A DNA stretch of 64,000 bases, from positions 3,100,001-3,164,000 of the forward strand of contig NZ_CP064782.1 in NCBI RefSeq assembly GCF_018905915.1. Direction: 5' to 3'. Under the pieces are notes generated by a model, which saw only the letters and a list, made by a program, of their open reading frames with translations, did not search any database and was not told the DNA's origin. Shown piece after piece: positions 1 to 8,177 of this stretch. Origin of the DNA: Azospira inquinata (GTDB lineage Bacteria; Pseudomonadota; Gammaproteobacteria; Burkholderiales; Rhodocyclaceae). Within the stretch, counting starts at the first letter, position 1; every line of letters starts with the position of its first letter. The translations under genes were made by a program, and so were the position numbers.

Positions 1-544
1 GTCTACCCTGCTGGGTCTTCTGGCGGGGCTGGATCAGCCCAGCGGAGGGCAGGTGTGTCTGGACGGCATTTCCCTGGTGGCGCTGGATGAGGATGGCCGG
101 GCTCGGCTGCGGGGGCGTTTGCTGGGTTTTGTCTTCCAATCTTTCCAGCTGCTTCCCGCTCTGACCGCTTTGGAAAATGTACTGCTCCCCCTGGAACTGT
201 CCGGGGTGGAAAACGCTGCCGCCCTGGCCCGGGAATGGCTTACCCGGGTGGGGCTGGGGGAGCGTCTGGATCATTACCCCAAGCACCTGTCTGGCGGGGA
301 ACAGCAGCGGGTGGCCCTGGCCCGGGCCTTTGCCCCGGCGCCTCGCCTGATTCTGGCGGATGAACCCACGGGCAATCTGGATCAGGCCACCGGCGCCCAG
401 ATCATGGCTCTGATGTTCCGCCTGAATCGGGAGCAGGGCACCACCCTGGTGTTGGTTACCCACGACCCAGCCATGGCGGCCCGCTGCGGGCGCCAGCTAC
501 GGGTGGCGGAGGGGCGGGTGGAGGCCCTGGAAACGGTGGCTTGA
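1..544 (+). CDS. ybbA: ABC transporter ATP-binding protein, YbbA/LolD type (5' end cut off)
   Basis: The reading frame is open from base 2, before any start codon, so the gene begins left of the window. Only the last Ser-Thr of the Walker A loop remains. The Q-loop ([10 protein letters not shown]), the signature [14 protein letters not shown], the Walker [10 protein letters not shown] and the switch histidine in VTHD are all present. Residue order and spacing match YbbA, the ATPase that pairs with a YbbP/FtsX-like permease in lipoprotein or export-type MacB-family transporters. No permease follows on this side; the next gene is on the opposite strand, so the partner must lie upstream or elsewhere. 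The family call is firm; the exact substrate cannot be told. Confidence 0.88.
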   Translation, partial: STLLGLLAGLDQPSGGQVCLDGISLVALDEDGRARLRGRLLGFVFQSFQLLPALTALENVLLPLELSGVENAAALAREWLTRVGLGERLDHYPKHLSGGEQQRVALARAFAPAPRLILADEPTGNLDQATGAQIMALMFRLNREQGTTLVLVTHDPAMAARCGRQLRVAEGRVEALETVA

Positions 545-556
545 AGGGCGCCGGAC

Positions 557-1141
557 CTAGCGGTCCTCGGCCCGCACAATATGGTCCGCGATCCAGGTCC
601 GCAGGGAAGCGGGGGACGGGTCGAAACGGTCGTAAATCATCAGGCTCTGGCCGAAAACGTAGGCGTAGAGCAACAGGCTGCGGGCCTTGGCTTCCCCTTC
701 CGGCAGGCCATATTCCTCGAATAGGCGTCGGGCGTTTTCCAGGCGGCAGTTATCCACCTCAGCCACGATGGCCGCCGCATGGGCATCCCGACGGGCCCAC
801 TCCCGCACCGCCAGTTCAATGGAAACTCCCTTGCGGCTGCGGGCGGCGCTATACACATCGATGACGTGGTAAATCTGGTCCCGCTCTTTGCCCGGCTGGG
901 CCGTGGTCTGCTTGATGATGTCCCGGATACGCCCGTCTTTCCAGGTGTCCAGCACGGCGGTGAGCAGGTCCTGGCGATCCTTGAAGTGCCAGTAAAAGCT
1001 GCCTTTGGTGACGCCGAACTGCTTGGCTAGCACCTCCACCCGCAGGCCATCCAGACCCTGGTCCGCCAGTACATGGGTAGCCAGCTCGATCCAGTCACGG
1101 CGATCCAGTTGGGAGCGGGTTTTGATGGGGGCGTTTTTCAT
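557..1141 (-). CDS. TetR-family transcriptional regulator, probable repressor of the ETF genes
   Basis: 194 residues, the usual TetR length. The N-terminal helix-turn-helix is about residues 18-62, with the characteristic recognition region [17 protein letters not shown]; the rest is a helical ligand-binding domain typical of acyl-CoA or small-molecule sensing relatives. It is divergent from etfB-etfA, and the shared 150-bp intergenic region holds two inverted repeats of the CATAC-N6-GTATG type. A near-identical repeat lies inside the promoter of the ETF:ubiquinone oxidoreductase gene 10 kb away. From this I infer that it represses the electron-transfer flavoprotein genes and is released by a fatty-acyl or related ligand. 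The ligand is inference; the family and the operator symmetry are visible. Confidence 0.9.
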   Translation of the reverse strand: MKNAPIKTRSQLDRRDWIELATHVLADQGLDGLRVEVLAKQFGVTKGSFYWHFKDRQDLLTAVLDTWKDGRIRDIIKQTTAQPGKERDQIYHVIDVYSAARSRKGVSIELAVREWARRDAHAAAIVAEVDNCRLENARRLFEEYGLPEGEAKARSLLLYAYVFGQSLMIYDRFDPSPASLRTWIADHIVRAEDR

Positions 1142-1150
1142 GCGAACTCA

Positions 1151-1179
1151 TTGACAGGGAATACCCCATACGCTACCGT
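1151..1179 (+). promoter_or_regulatory. Promoter of etfB-etfA
   Basis: A perfect -35 hexamer TTGACA (1151-1156) is followed after 17 bp by TACCGT (1174-1179) as a weak -10. The -10 lies inside the palindrome at 1167-1182, so a bound repressor would block it. Confidence 0.5.
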
Positions 1180-1182
1180 ATG
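1167..1182. promoter_or_regulatory. TetR-type operator 1 (etf promoter)
   Basis: CATACGCTACCGTATG: perfect 6-bp arms CATACG/CGTATG around a 4-bp centre. It overlaps the proposed -10 of etfB and lies 26 bp from the tetR start codon. The inner 14 bp (ATACG-N4-CGTAT) recur with the same spacing in front of the ETF-QO gene. Confidence 0.72.
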
Positions 1183-1187
1183 CGGAG

Positions 1188-1205
1188 CCATACTGGCAAG
1201 TATGG
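1188..1205. promoter_or_regulatory. TetR-type operator 2 (etf promoter)
   Basis: Perfect 7-bp arms CCATACT/AGTATGG around GGCA, centred 22 bp (about two helical turns) from operator 1. It shares the CATAC-N6-GTATG pattern with it, so two dimers could bind the same face of the DNA. Confidence 0.6.
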
Positions 1206-1290
1206 GAGCCAATCTCGACGCGGTTCAGGGGGCAAACCCGGGCCGCGAATCCATAACGATTCACACCTGCCAGATCCTGAGGAGGATGCA

Positions 1291-2043
1291 TTGAAAGTCT
1301 TGGTGCCAGTAAAACGAGTCGTGGACTACAACGTCAAGGTACGCGTCAAAGCTGACGGTACTGGCGTGGATATCGCCAACGTCAAGATGTCCATGAACCC
1401 CTTTGATGAAATTGCCGTGGAAGAAGCCGTGCGCCTGAAAGAGGCCGGTATCGCCACGGAAGTGGTGGTGGTCTCCGCCGGGGTCGCAGCTTGCCAGGAA
1501 ACCCTGCGTACCGCCCTGGCCCTGGGGGCCGACCGGGCCGTGCTGATCGACAGCGGCGACACGGACCTGCAACCCCTGGCCGTGGCTAAGCTGATCAAGG
1601 CGGTGGCCGACAAGGAACAACCCCAATTGGTGGTGTTCGGCAAACAGGCCATTGACGACGACTCCAACCAAACCGGGCAAATGTTCGCCGCCCTGCAAGG
1701 CTGGCCCCAAGCCACCTTCGCTTCCAAAGTGGTGGTGGCCGACGGTAAAGCCACGGTGACCCGGGAAGTGGATGGCGGCCTGGAAACCCTGGAGCTGGCG
1801 CTGCCCGCTGTGGTAACCACGGATCTGCGCCTCAACGAGCCCCGCTACGCCACCCTGCCCAACATCATGAAGGCGAAGAAAAAGCCTTTGGAAACCCTGA
1901 AGCCGGCGGACCTGGGCGTGGATGTGACGCCCCGTCTCAAGACCCTCAAGGTCAGCGAACCGCCCAAGCGGCAGGCGGGGGTGATGGTGCCCGACGTGGC
2001 CACCCTGGTGAATAAGCTGAAGAACGAAGCGAAGGTGATCTAA
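1291..2043 (+). CDS. etfB: Electron transfer flavoprotein subunit beta
   Basis: Beta subunit of the FAD/AMP-binding ETF heterodimer, which takes electrons from acyl-CoA dehydrogenases and passes them to ETF:ubiquinone oxidoreductase. 250 residues, the normal length. It starts [17 protein letters not shown] as in classical EtfB and carries the conserved region with [10 protein letters not shown] and the later [29 protein letters not shown] stretch. I chose the TTG at 1291: it is preceded at proper distance by GAGGAGG, and the family's N-terminus begins exactly there, whereas the longer frame from 1180 reads through the operators. It overlaps etfA by one base. Regulated through the two operators upstream. 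Confidence 0.96.
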   Translation: MKVLVPVKRVVDYNVKVRVKADGTGVDIANVKMSMNPFDEIAVEEAVRLKEAGIATEVVVVSAGVAACQETLRTALALGADRAVLIDSGDTDLQPLAVAKLIKAVADKEQPQLVVFGKQAIDDDSNQTGQMFAALQGWPQATFASKVVVADGKATVTREVDGGLETLELALPAVVTTDLRLNEPRYATLPNIMKAKKKPLETLKPADLGVDVTPRLKTLKVSEPPKRQAGVMVPDVATLVNKLKNEAKVI

Positions 2044-2972
2044 TGGCTATTCTGGTTATTGCCGAACACGACAATCAATCCCTGAAGGCGGCGACCAAGA
2101 ACGCCGTTGCCGCCGCCGCCAAAATCGGTGGCGACATCGAAGTGCTGGTGGCAGGCGCCGGTTGCGCCGCCGTGGCGGCGGAAGCCGCCAAGCTGGCGGG
2201 GGTGACCAAGGTGAAGCTGGCCGATGCTCCCCAGTTTGCCGACCAAACCGCTGAAAACCTGGCCGCCCAGGTGATTTCCATGGCCACCGGCTACAGCCAC
2301 ATCGTGGCTGCCGCCACCACCTGCGGCAAGAATTTTGCCCCCCGGGTGGCCGCCCTGCTGGACGTAGCCCAAATCTCCGACATCGTCGGGGTGGAATCCG
2401 CCGATACCTTCGTGCGCCCCATCTATGCGGGCAATGCCCTGGCCACGGTGCAATCCGCCGATAGCGTCAAGGTCATCACGGTGCGTATCACGGCTTTTGA
2501 CGCCGTAGCCGAAGGCGGTGCCGCTCCTGTGGAAACGGTGGCTGCCGTGGCTGACACGGGCAAGTCCAAGCTGGTCTCCCGGGAAATCACCAAGAGCGAA
2601 CGGCCTGAACTCACTGCCGCCCGGATCATCGTATCCGGTGGCCGGGGTGTGGGCAGCGGGGAAAACTACCACAAGGTGCTGGACCCCCTGGCCGACAAGC
2701 TGGGTGCCGCCCAAGGCGCCTCCCGGGCTGCCGTGGATGCGGGGTTTGTACCCAACGACTACCAAGTGGGCCAAACCGGCAAAATCGTGGCTCCCGAGCT
2801 GTATGTGGCCGTAGGTATTTCCGGCGCCATTCAGCATTTGGCCGGGATGAAGGAATCCAAGGTCATTGTGGCCATTAACAAAGATCCGGATGCCCCCATT
2901 TTCCAAGTGGCGGACTACGGCCTGGTGGCGGACCTCTTCGAAGCGGTGCCTGAACTCACGGCGGCGCTCTGA
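2043..2972 (+). CDS. etfA: Electron transfer flavoprotein subunit alpha
   Basis: 309 residues, full length. The C-terminal FAD-binding domain is clear: SGGRGVGSGENY, the GASRAAVDAGF region, GQTGKIVAPELYVAVGISGAIQHLAGM and the closing VAINKDPDAPIFQVADYGLVADLFE. The N-terminal half pairs with EtfB. Start and stop overlap (TAATG) ties translation to etfB, as expected for a heterodimer. The acyl-CoA dehydrogenase two genes downstream is a natural electron donor, and the ETF-QO encoded at 9654-11312 the acceptor. Confidence 0.97.
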   Translation: MAILVIAEHDNQSLKAATKNAVAAAAKIGGDIEVLVAGAGCAAVAAEAAKLAGVTKVKLADAPQFADQTAENLAAQVISMATGYSHIVAAATTCGKNFAPRVAALLDVAQISDIVGVESADTFVRPIYAGNALATVQSADSVKVITVRITAFDAVAEGGAAPVETVAAVADTGKSKLVSREITKSERPELTAARIIVSGGRGVGSGENYHKVLDPLADKLGAAQGASRAAVDAGFVPNDYQVGQTGKIVAPELYVAVGISGAIQHLAGMKESKVIVAINKDPDAPIFQVADYGLVADLFEAVPELTAAL

Positions 2973-2996
2973 TCCGTTCCCCCGGGATTGCAGGCT

Positions 2997-3662
2997 ATGA
3001 ACCTGCCCGACAGCCTCCTTGCCCCCCTCTGGTACGAGGGGGGCTGGGGGCTGTTTGTTTTTGTACTCGGCCTGGCTATCTGGCGCGCCCCCTGGCGGCG
3101 CCTGGGGGACAACATCCAGTCCAACGTCTGGCTGGGCACGGCGGTGAGCCTCACCGTGCTGTGGAGCATGAAAGCCGGGGTTTCCCCGGGCCTCAATCTG
3201 CATCTTTTGGGAGCCATGGTCTTTACCCTGGAATTCGGCCCCGCTCTGGCCTTCATCGGCCTGACCCTGGTACTGGCCGGGATTACGATGAACGGTGCGG
3301 CGGGGTGGGCCAGTTTCGGCCTGAATGCGTTGTTGATGGGGGCGGTTCCGGTGGGGATTTCCTACGCCATCTACCGGTTTACCGATCGGAAACTGCCGAA
3401 AAACCTGTTTGTGTACATTTTTGCCAACGGTTTCTTCGGCTCCGCCCTGATGATCCTTGGGACCGGGCTGGCCGCTTCCGGCGTGTTGGCCCTGGCTGGG
3501 GCTTACACCCTGGAAAAACTCAGCGAGGACTTCCTGCCCTATTTCATTTTGTTGGGGTTTTCGGAAGCCTGGCTGGCCGGCATGGTCCTGACCCTGTTGG
3601 TGGTCTATCGCCCGGAATGGGTGTGGACCTTCGACGACTCGGTGTATCTCGCCAAGAAATAA
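2997..3662 (+). CDS. CbiM-like energy-coupling-factor permease (metal uptake S component)
   Basis: About 221 residues with six or so hydrophobic segments. The stretch GVSPGLNLHLLGAMVFTLEFGP and the following AFIGLTLVLAG...SFGLNALLMG match the CbiM/NikM family of ECF transporters for Co2+ or Ni2+. The typical CbiM start (MHIPDGFL) is replaced by MNLPDSLL. No CbiN, CbiQ or CbiO partner is next to it, so it is a solitary S-like component, as seen in several betaproteobacteria. I took the ATG at 2997; a TTG nine bases earlier is possible and neither has a strong ribosome site. Its place between etfA and an acyl-CoA dehydrogenase is unexpected. Confidence 0.72.
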   Translation: MNLPDSLLAPLWYEGGWGLFVFVLGLAIWRAPWRRLGDNIQSNVWLGTAVSLTVLWSMKAGVSPGLNLHLLGAMVFTLEFGPALAFIGLTLVLAGITMNGAAGWASFGLNALLMGAVPVGISYAIYRFTDRKLPKNLFVYIFANGFFGSALMILGTGLAASGVLALAGAYTLEKLSEDFLPYFILLGFSEAWLAGMVLTLLVVYRPEWVWTFDDSVYLAKK

Positions 3663-3695
3663 GCACAACCATTTAATACAGAGGAGATAGCTTTA

Positions 3696-5489
3696 ATGAG
3701 CGAATATATTGCCCCCCTCCGCGACATGCAGTTTGTCATGAAGGAACTGGCCGGTCTGGATCAGGTCCTGCAACTGCCGGGCAACGAGGAAGTGGATGCG
3801 GACGTGGTGGACGCCATTCTGGAGGAAGCCTCCAAGTTTGCTTCCAACGTTCTGTCCCCCATCAATTTCTCCGGTGACCAGGAAGGTGCCCATTGGGCCG
3901 ACAAGGCGGTTACCGTGCCCGCTGGTTTCAAGGAAGCCTATCTGCAGTTCGCCGAAAACGGCTGGACGGCCTTGCCCTGTGACCCGGAATACGGCGGCCA
4001 GGGCCTGCCCAAGCTGGTGGCCACGGCGGTCAATGAAATGTGGAAGTCTTCCAACATGGCTTTCGCCCTGTGCCCCATGTTGACGGCGGGCGCCATTGAA
4101 GCCCTGCTCACCGCCGGCTCCGACGAATTGAAGCAGAAATTCCTGCCCAAGATGGTGGATGGCACATGGACTGGCACCATGAACCTGACCGAACCCAATG
4201 CGGGCTCCGATCTGGCCGCCGTGCGCAGCCGGGCCGAACCCGTGGGTGACGGCAGCTACAAGGTGTTCGGGCAAAAGATTTTCATCACCTACGGCGACCA
4301 CAACATGACGGAAAATGTGGTGCACCTGGTGCTGGCTCGGACGCCCAACGCCCCCGAAGGGGTGAAGGGCATTTCCCTGTTCGTGGTGCCCAAGTTCATG
4401 GTCAAGGACGACGGTTCCCTGGGCGAACGAAATGACGCCTACTGCGTCTCCATCGAACACAAGCTGGGCATCCACGGCAGCCCCACCGCCGTCATGGCCT
4501 TCGGTGACAACGGTGGCGCCATCGGCTATTTGGTGGGGGAAGAAAATCACGGCCTGGAATACATGTTCGTGATGATGAACGCAGCCCGCTTTGCTGTGGG
4601 CCTGGAAGGCGTGGCCCAGTGCGAACGGGCCTACCAACGGGCCGCCGTCTATGCCAAGGAACGTATCCAAGGCACGGAACTGGGCGTCAAGGGCGGGCCC
4701 AAGGTGGCCATCATCAAGCATCCGGACGTACGCCGCATGCTCATGAGCATGCGCTCCCTCACGGAAGCCACCCGTACCCTGGCTTACGTGGTGGCCGGTG
4801 CTCTGGATAACGCCAAGTCCAATCCGGACGCGGAAGCCCGGGCCAAGGCCCAGGCCTTTGCGGATCTGATGATCCCGGTAGTCAAGGGCTGGAGCACGGA
4901 AACCGGTATCCAGGTGGCTTCCACCGGGGTGCAGGTGCATGGGGGCATGGGCTTCATAGAAGAAACCGGTGCCGCCCAGCACTTGCGGGATGCCCGGATT
5001 ACGGCCATCTACGAAGGCACCACTGGCATTCAGGCCAATGACCTGATCGGCCGGAAAATGGCCCGGGAAGGGGGCGTTACCATTAAGGCGGTCATCGGCG
5101 AAATGCGCGCACTGGATGCCCAACTGGCCGCCCAGTCCGGCGCCGAATTCGCCGTGCTGCGCAGCCGCCTGAGCAGTGCGGTGAATGCCCTGGAAGAAGC
5201 GGTGAACTGGCTGTTGGACAACTTCAAGCCCAACATCAAGGCCGCCCACGCCGGTGCCGTGCCTTTCCTCCATCTGCTGGGCATCGTGGCCGGCGGCTGG
5301 CAGTTGGCCCGGGGCGCCCTGGTGGCCCAAGCCAAGATCGACGCCGGCGAATCCGATCCCTTCTACAAGGGCAAGATTGTCACCGCCCGTTTCTTTGCTG
5401 ACCATCTGATGGTGCAAGCCCCGGCCCTGACCCAAAGCATCGTGGCCGGTGCGGAAGGCAGCCTGACTCTGGAAGAAGACCTGTTCTAA
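3696..5489 (+). CDS. Acyl-CoA dehydrogenase, long 600-residue type (DmdC-like)
   Basis: 597 residues, the length of the subfamily with an extra C-terminal domain (DmdC and related beta-oxidation enzymes) rather than the 380-residue short type. Seen: N-terminal helical domain to about 155, flavin-binding beta domain with TMNLTEPNAGSDLA (161-174), and the C-terminal helical domain ending in TAIYEGTTGIQANDL, in which Glu440 aligns with the catalytic base of medium-chain acyl-CoA dehydrogenase. Residues 450-597 are the extra domain. The ribosome site GAGGAGAT lies just before the ATG. The product hands electrons to ETF from the same gene cluster. Acyl chain specificity cannot be read; DmdC-type labels in such loci are often over-assigned. 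Confidence 0.9.
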   Translation: MSEYIAPLRDMQFVMKELAGLDQVLQLPGNEEVDADVVDAILEEASKFASNVLSPINFSGDQEGAHWADKAVTVPAGFKEAYLQFAENGWTALPCDPEYGGQGLPKLVATAVNEMWKSSNMAFALCPMLTAGAIEALLTAGSDELKQKFLPKMVDGTWTGTMNLTEPNAGSDLAAVRSRAEPVGDGSYKVFGQKIFITYGDHNMTENVVHLVLARTPNAPEGVKGISLFVVPKFMVKDDGSLGERNDAYCVSIEHKLGIHGSPTAVMAFGDNGGAIGYLVGEENHGLEYMFVMMNAARFAVGLEGVAQCERAYQRAAVYAKERIQGTELGVKGGPKVAIIKHPDVRRMLMSMRSLTEATRTLAYVVAGALDNAKSNPDAEARAKAQAFADLMIPVVKGWSTETGIQVASTGVQVHGGMGFIEETGAAQHLRDARITAIYEGTTGIQANDLIGRKMAREGGVTIKAVIGEMRALDAQLAAQSGAEFAVLRSRLSSAVNALEEAVNWLLDNFKPNIKAAHAGAVPFLHLLGIVAGGWQLARGALVAQAKIDAGESDPFYKGKIVTARFFADHLMVQAPALTQSIVAGAEGSLTLEEDLF

Positions 5490-5508
5490 GGGACTTGTCT
5501 CCCTAAGT

Positions 5509-5537
5509 AAAACGGACCCCCCGGGGTCCGTTTTTTT
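5509..5537 (+). terminator. Rho-independent terminator after the acyl-CoA dehydrogenase
   Basis: The arms CGGACCCC and GGGGTCCG (5513-5530) form a strong GC stem followed by seven T. It closes the etf operon. Confidence 0.88.
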
Positions 5538-5638
5538 ATGGCCGGATGACCGTCCACGGGGCCCATGGCTTAGGGGCGGCCCGGGTGGGGCGCCGAGCCG
5601 CTGCCCCACTTTTTCTCCCAGCGCCTTCCTTGGAACGT

Positions 5639-8044
5639 CTAGGCGAGAGCCCCGGCCCGGTCCGGCAAACCCCGGGTCAGGCTGGCCATGGCGCCGATGT
5701 TGATATCTGCTACCAGCACTCCGTCAAAGCCGTTGGCTGCCTGGATGGGAATAGCCAGGGTGAGGCAAAAATCTTCCGTAGCGCTGGAGAGATAAATTTC
5801 CGAAATATAGGGCAGATGGCTTTGGCTGACCTGGCGGTAATAGTCGTGGTCCGCCCGACTGACCCCCATCCCCCCGGCCTTGATACGGCCATACATGTCC
5901 GGGTTGATCCAGTTGGGAAAGCGCTGGACCCCGGCGGCATCCAGCTCGAACACCATTTCAAAGAAGGGATAGCTTTTGAACCAGGTGTCCAGGGCATGGG
6001 GGTCCCGGCAGCGGGGGGCGGCCAGGAATTCCTGCAAGGCCAGAATGGCATTGTGTTTCCACAGGCCGCTCTTGCCCTTGTTGCGGTGCTTCAGCAGGCT
6101 GGGCGGAGCACCTTCCACCACAATGACGCTGCCCAGCTCAATCTTGCCCACTTTCTTCAGGGCGGCCGCCCGTTCCGCTGCCGCCACCGCGTTATCCAGG
6201 GGGGCGGTGCGCCCATTGACCACGGCGATGGAAATAGAGGCGATGGGGTGGGTGCAGCCATCTTCGGTGAGGAAGTGGCCCCGCTGGATGTCTTCTTTGT
6301 CGTAGAGGTGGGCCGCCAGGGATTCGAACTGATCCATCACGTCCAGCAGGTCTTCCGTTAAATCCACGCTACGGCCTTCCTGGATCAGGACGAAATCATC
6401 CCCGCCGATGTGGCCCAGGAGGCAGTCCCGGCGGCCGATGAAATTGAAACGCAGCAGCTCCGCCAGGGTGCGGATCATGGCATCCCCCCGGATAAAGCCG
6501 TAACGGTCGTTGTAGGCCTTGAAATGGTCCAGGTCGATATACACCAGACTGACGCCGCCCCCTTCCGCCAGACGGCTTTCCAGGGTGTGGCGCAGGTTAG
6601 GGCCGGTGGGGAGCTGGGAGAGGGGATGGAGGTTGTTGCCGTTTTCCCGGCGGGCCAGCATTTGGGCGATGAGAGTCATGGGATGGATGATGCCCATGTA
6701 TTCCCCCTCACCCGAGGTGACCACCCAGGGGTCCGCATCCCGCCGGTCGTGGTAGAGCACCCGGGCCAGAGCCGAGGTGGTGAGCCGGTGGGGCAGGCTG
6801 CGGGCCACGGGTTCGCACACCTTGCCCAGGCTGCGGGTGTGCTGGGCCAGTACCCGGCCGCGACGGGCCATGCCCACAGGTTGGGCGTGGTCCGTGACCA
6901 CCACCAGGGGCAGGGAAGGGTTGTCCGTGAATAGCTGGCGGGCCTCTTCGATGGGGGTAGGAATTTCCAGGGCGGGCCAGCAGTCCATCAAATCCGTCAG
7001 CTGAAAGCGCTCCATGGGACGGCTGCGGCAGGCGTCGTCCAGGTGGGGTAGGGGAGTGACCTGGGGTGTAGTGGCCGGGGCCGGGTGGGCAAAGAAAAAG
7101 CCCTGGGCGTAGCTGATCCCCATGTCCCGGACGAAATTCACGTCTTCCGGGCGCTCCAGACCTTCCGCGATCACCGTGGCCCCCAGGCGCTGGGCCATGG
7201 AGACAATGGCCTCCAGGAGCACGGACCGCACCCGACTGCCCTGGGCCCCATGGACAATGCTCCGATCCACCTTGATAAAGTCCGCCCGCACCGCCGCCAG
7301 GGTGGATAGGCCGTTGAAGCCCGAACCCATGTCGTCCAGGGCGATGCGGAAGCCCTGCATGCGCAGGGCCTCGCAGCTCCCCGCCAGGATGGTGGGGTCC
7401 ACCTGTTCCGACTCCACCACCTCAATAATGATTTCCCGCCGATCAATGCCCAGCTGGTCCAGCCGGCTGACGAAGCGTTGGGCCCATTGCTGGTGCAGCA
7501 GGTTCTGGGGCAGCACATTGAGGAACAGGGGGGTTCCCCGGGGGAAACGCTGGGCCTTGGCGGCTAGAGCCAGGAGCTGGCACTCCACATCAAGATCCGC
7601 AGCCCGGTGCAGTTGGTCTGCGAGAAGAAAGGCTTCGGCTCCGTTGAGTAGACGCCCCGTGGGGTTTTCCAGGCGACACAGGGCCTCGAAGGCGAACACC
7701 TGGCCCTGGGCCAGATCCACCAGAGGCTGGAAGTGCATGCACAGATAGGGGGTCAGGTCAGCCAGCATCCAGGCGTTGAGGCGGCGGGCGTGGAAGGTGT
7801 TGAAGGGTAGGGCCTGTTGCAGGGTGGCGATGGCATCACCGTCTCCACCCCCCTGGACCTGGAGCACCAGGGTTTCCTTCAGGGTTTCCGGGTTGGTTTC
7901 CCGGGAGAGCCGCTCCAGCAGGTCATCCTGGCTGGCGGGGCTGGAGAACTCGAAGGACCAGACGTGCTGATCCACCTGTTGTCCGCCCAATTCGGTCCAG
8001 ATGGCGGGAATGTAGGGGCCGTCGTACTTGAGTAGGAGTGCCAT
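5639..8044 (-). CDS. EAL - CBS - GGDDF - Cache protein (c-di-GMP signalling)
   Basis: 801 residues. Domains in order: an N-terminal lead, an EAL phosphodiesterase (about 95-325), a CBS pair (about 345-465), a GGDEF domain (about 470-630) and a C-terminal Cache/PDC-like sensor (about 665-795). EAL residues look complete: E120 in FEALCRL, N176, E208, D237-D238, K258, E294, Q314. The GGDEF signature is GGDDF (547-551), so the catalytic Glu is Asp. The protein is therefore most likely a c-di-GMP phosphodiesterase with a regulatory cyclase domain. No transmembrane segment is obvious, so the Cache-like domain would sense something in the cytoplasm. Catalytic output is inferred from motifs. Confidence 0.88.
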   Translation of the reverse strand: MALLLKYDGPYIPAIWTELGGQQVDQHVWSFEFSSPASQDDLLERLSRETNPETLKETLVLQVQGGGDGDAIATLQQALPFNTFHARRLNAWMLADLTPYLCMHFQPLVDLAQGQVFAFEALCRLENPTGRLLNGAEAFLLADQLHRAADLDVECQLLALAAKAQRFPRGTPLFLNVLPQNLLHQQWAQRFVSRLDQLGIDRREIIIEVVESEQVDPTILAGSCEALRMQGFRIALDDMGSGFNGLSTLAAVRADFIKVDRSIVHGAQGSRVRSVLLEAIVSMAQRLGATVIAEGLERPEDVNFVRDMGISYAQGFFFAHPAPATTPQVTPLPHLDDACRSRPMERFQLTDLMDCWPALEIPTPIEEARQLFTDNPSLPLVVVTDHAQPVGMARRGRVLAQHTRSLGKVCEPVARSLPHRLTTSALARVLYHDRRDADPWVVTSGEGEYMGIIHPMTLIAQMLARRENGNNLHPLSQLPTGPNLRHTLESRLAEGGGVSLVYIDLDHFKAYNDRYGFIRGDAMIRTLAELLRFNFIGRRDCLLGHIGGDDFVLIQEGRSVDLTEDLLDVMDQFESLAAHLYDKEDIQRGHFLTEDGCTHPIASISIAVVNGRTAPLDNAVAAAERAAALKKVGKIELGSVIVVEGAPPSLLKHRNKGKSGLWKHNAILALQEFLAAPRCRDPHALDTWFKSYPFFEMVFELDAAGVQRFPNWINPDMYGRIKAGGMGVSRADHDYYRQVSQSHLPYISEIYLSSATEDFCLTLAIPIQAANGFDGVLVADINIGAMASLTRGLPDRAGALA

Positions 8045-8062
8045 GATGGTCTAGGGAGAGTA

Positions 8063-8083
8063 TTTGCTTGGTATTAAAGCAAA
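8063..8083. promoter_or_regulatory. Inverted repeat upstream of the EAL gene
   Basis: Perfect 7-bp arms TTTGCTT (8063-8069) and AAGCAAA (8077-8083), 19 bp upstream of the start codon on the minus strand. It could be an operator or a leader hairpin; no known consensus is recognised. Confidence 0.35.
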
Positions 8084-8130
8084 CATCGCACCATGGCCCA
8101 GGCCCCGGTTTGGGCCGATAAAACGGGAAA

Positions 8131-8170
8131 GCGCCCCGGAGCGGGGCGCCAAAACGCACCGTAGCGGTGC
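8131..8170 (-). terminator. Stem-loops after the porin gene
   Basis: A GC-rich stem GCGCCCC/GGGGCGC (8131-8149) follows a smaller one, GCACCG/CGGTGC (8156-8170), when read on the minus strand. Both lie just past the porin stop, and a weak T-rich run (TTTCCCGTTTTAT) follows. Confidence 0.55.
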
Positions 8171-8177
8171 CTACTCT

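Noticed and set aside
1180..1290. Longer start of etfB
   Set aside because: It would translate through the operators; family N-terminus and ribosome site point to the TTG at 1291.
2040..3668. 542-residue open frame on the minus strand opposite etfA and the permease
   Set aside because: Gly/His/Gln-rich composition typical of antisense frames in high-GC coding DNA; no family motif; the opposite strand holds clear genes.
3693..5609. 638-residue minus-strand frame opposite the acyl-CoA dehydrogenase
   Set aside because: Shadow of the real gene; low-complexity His/Gly pattern and no start signal.
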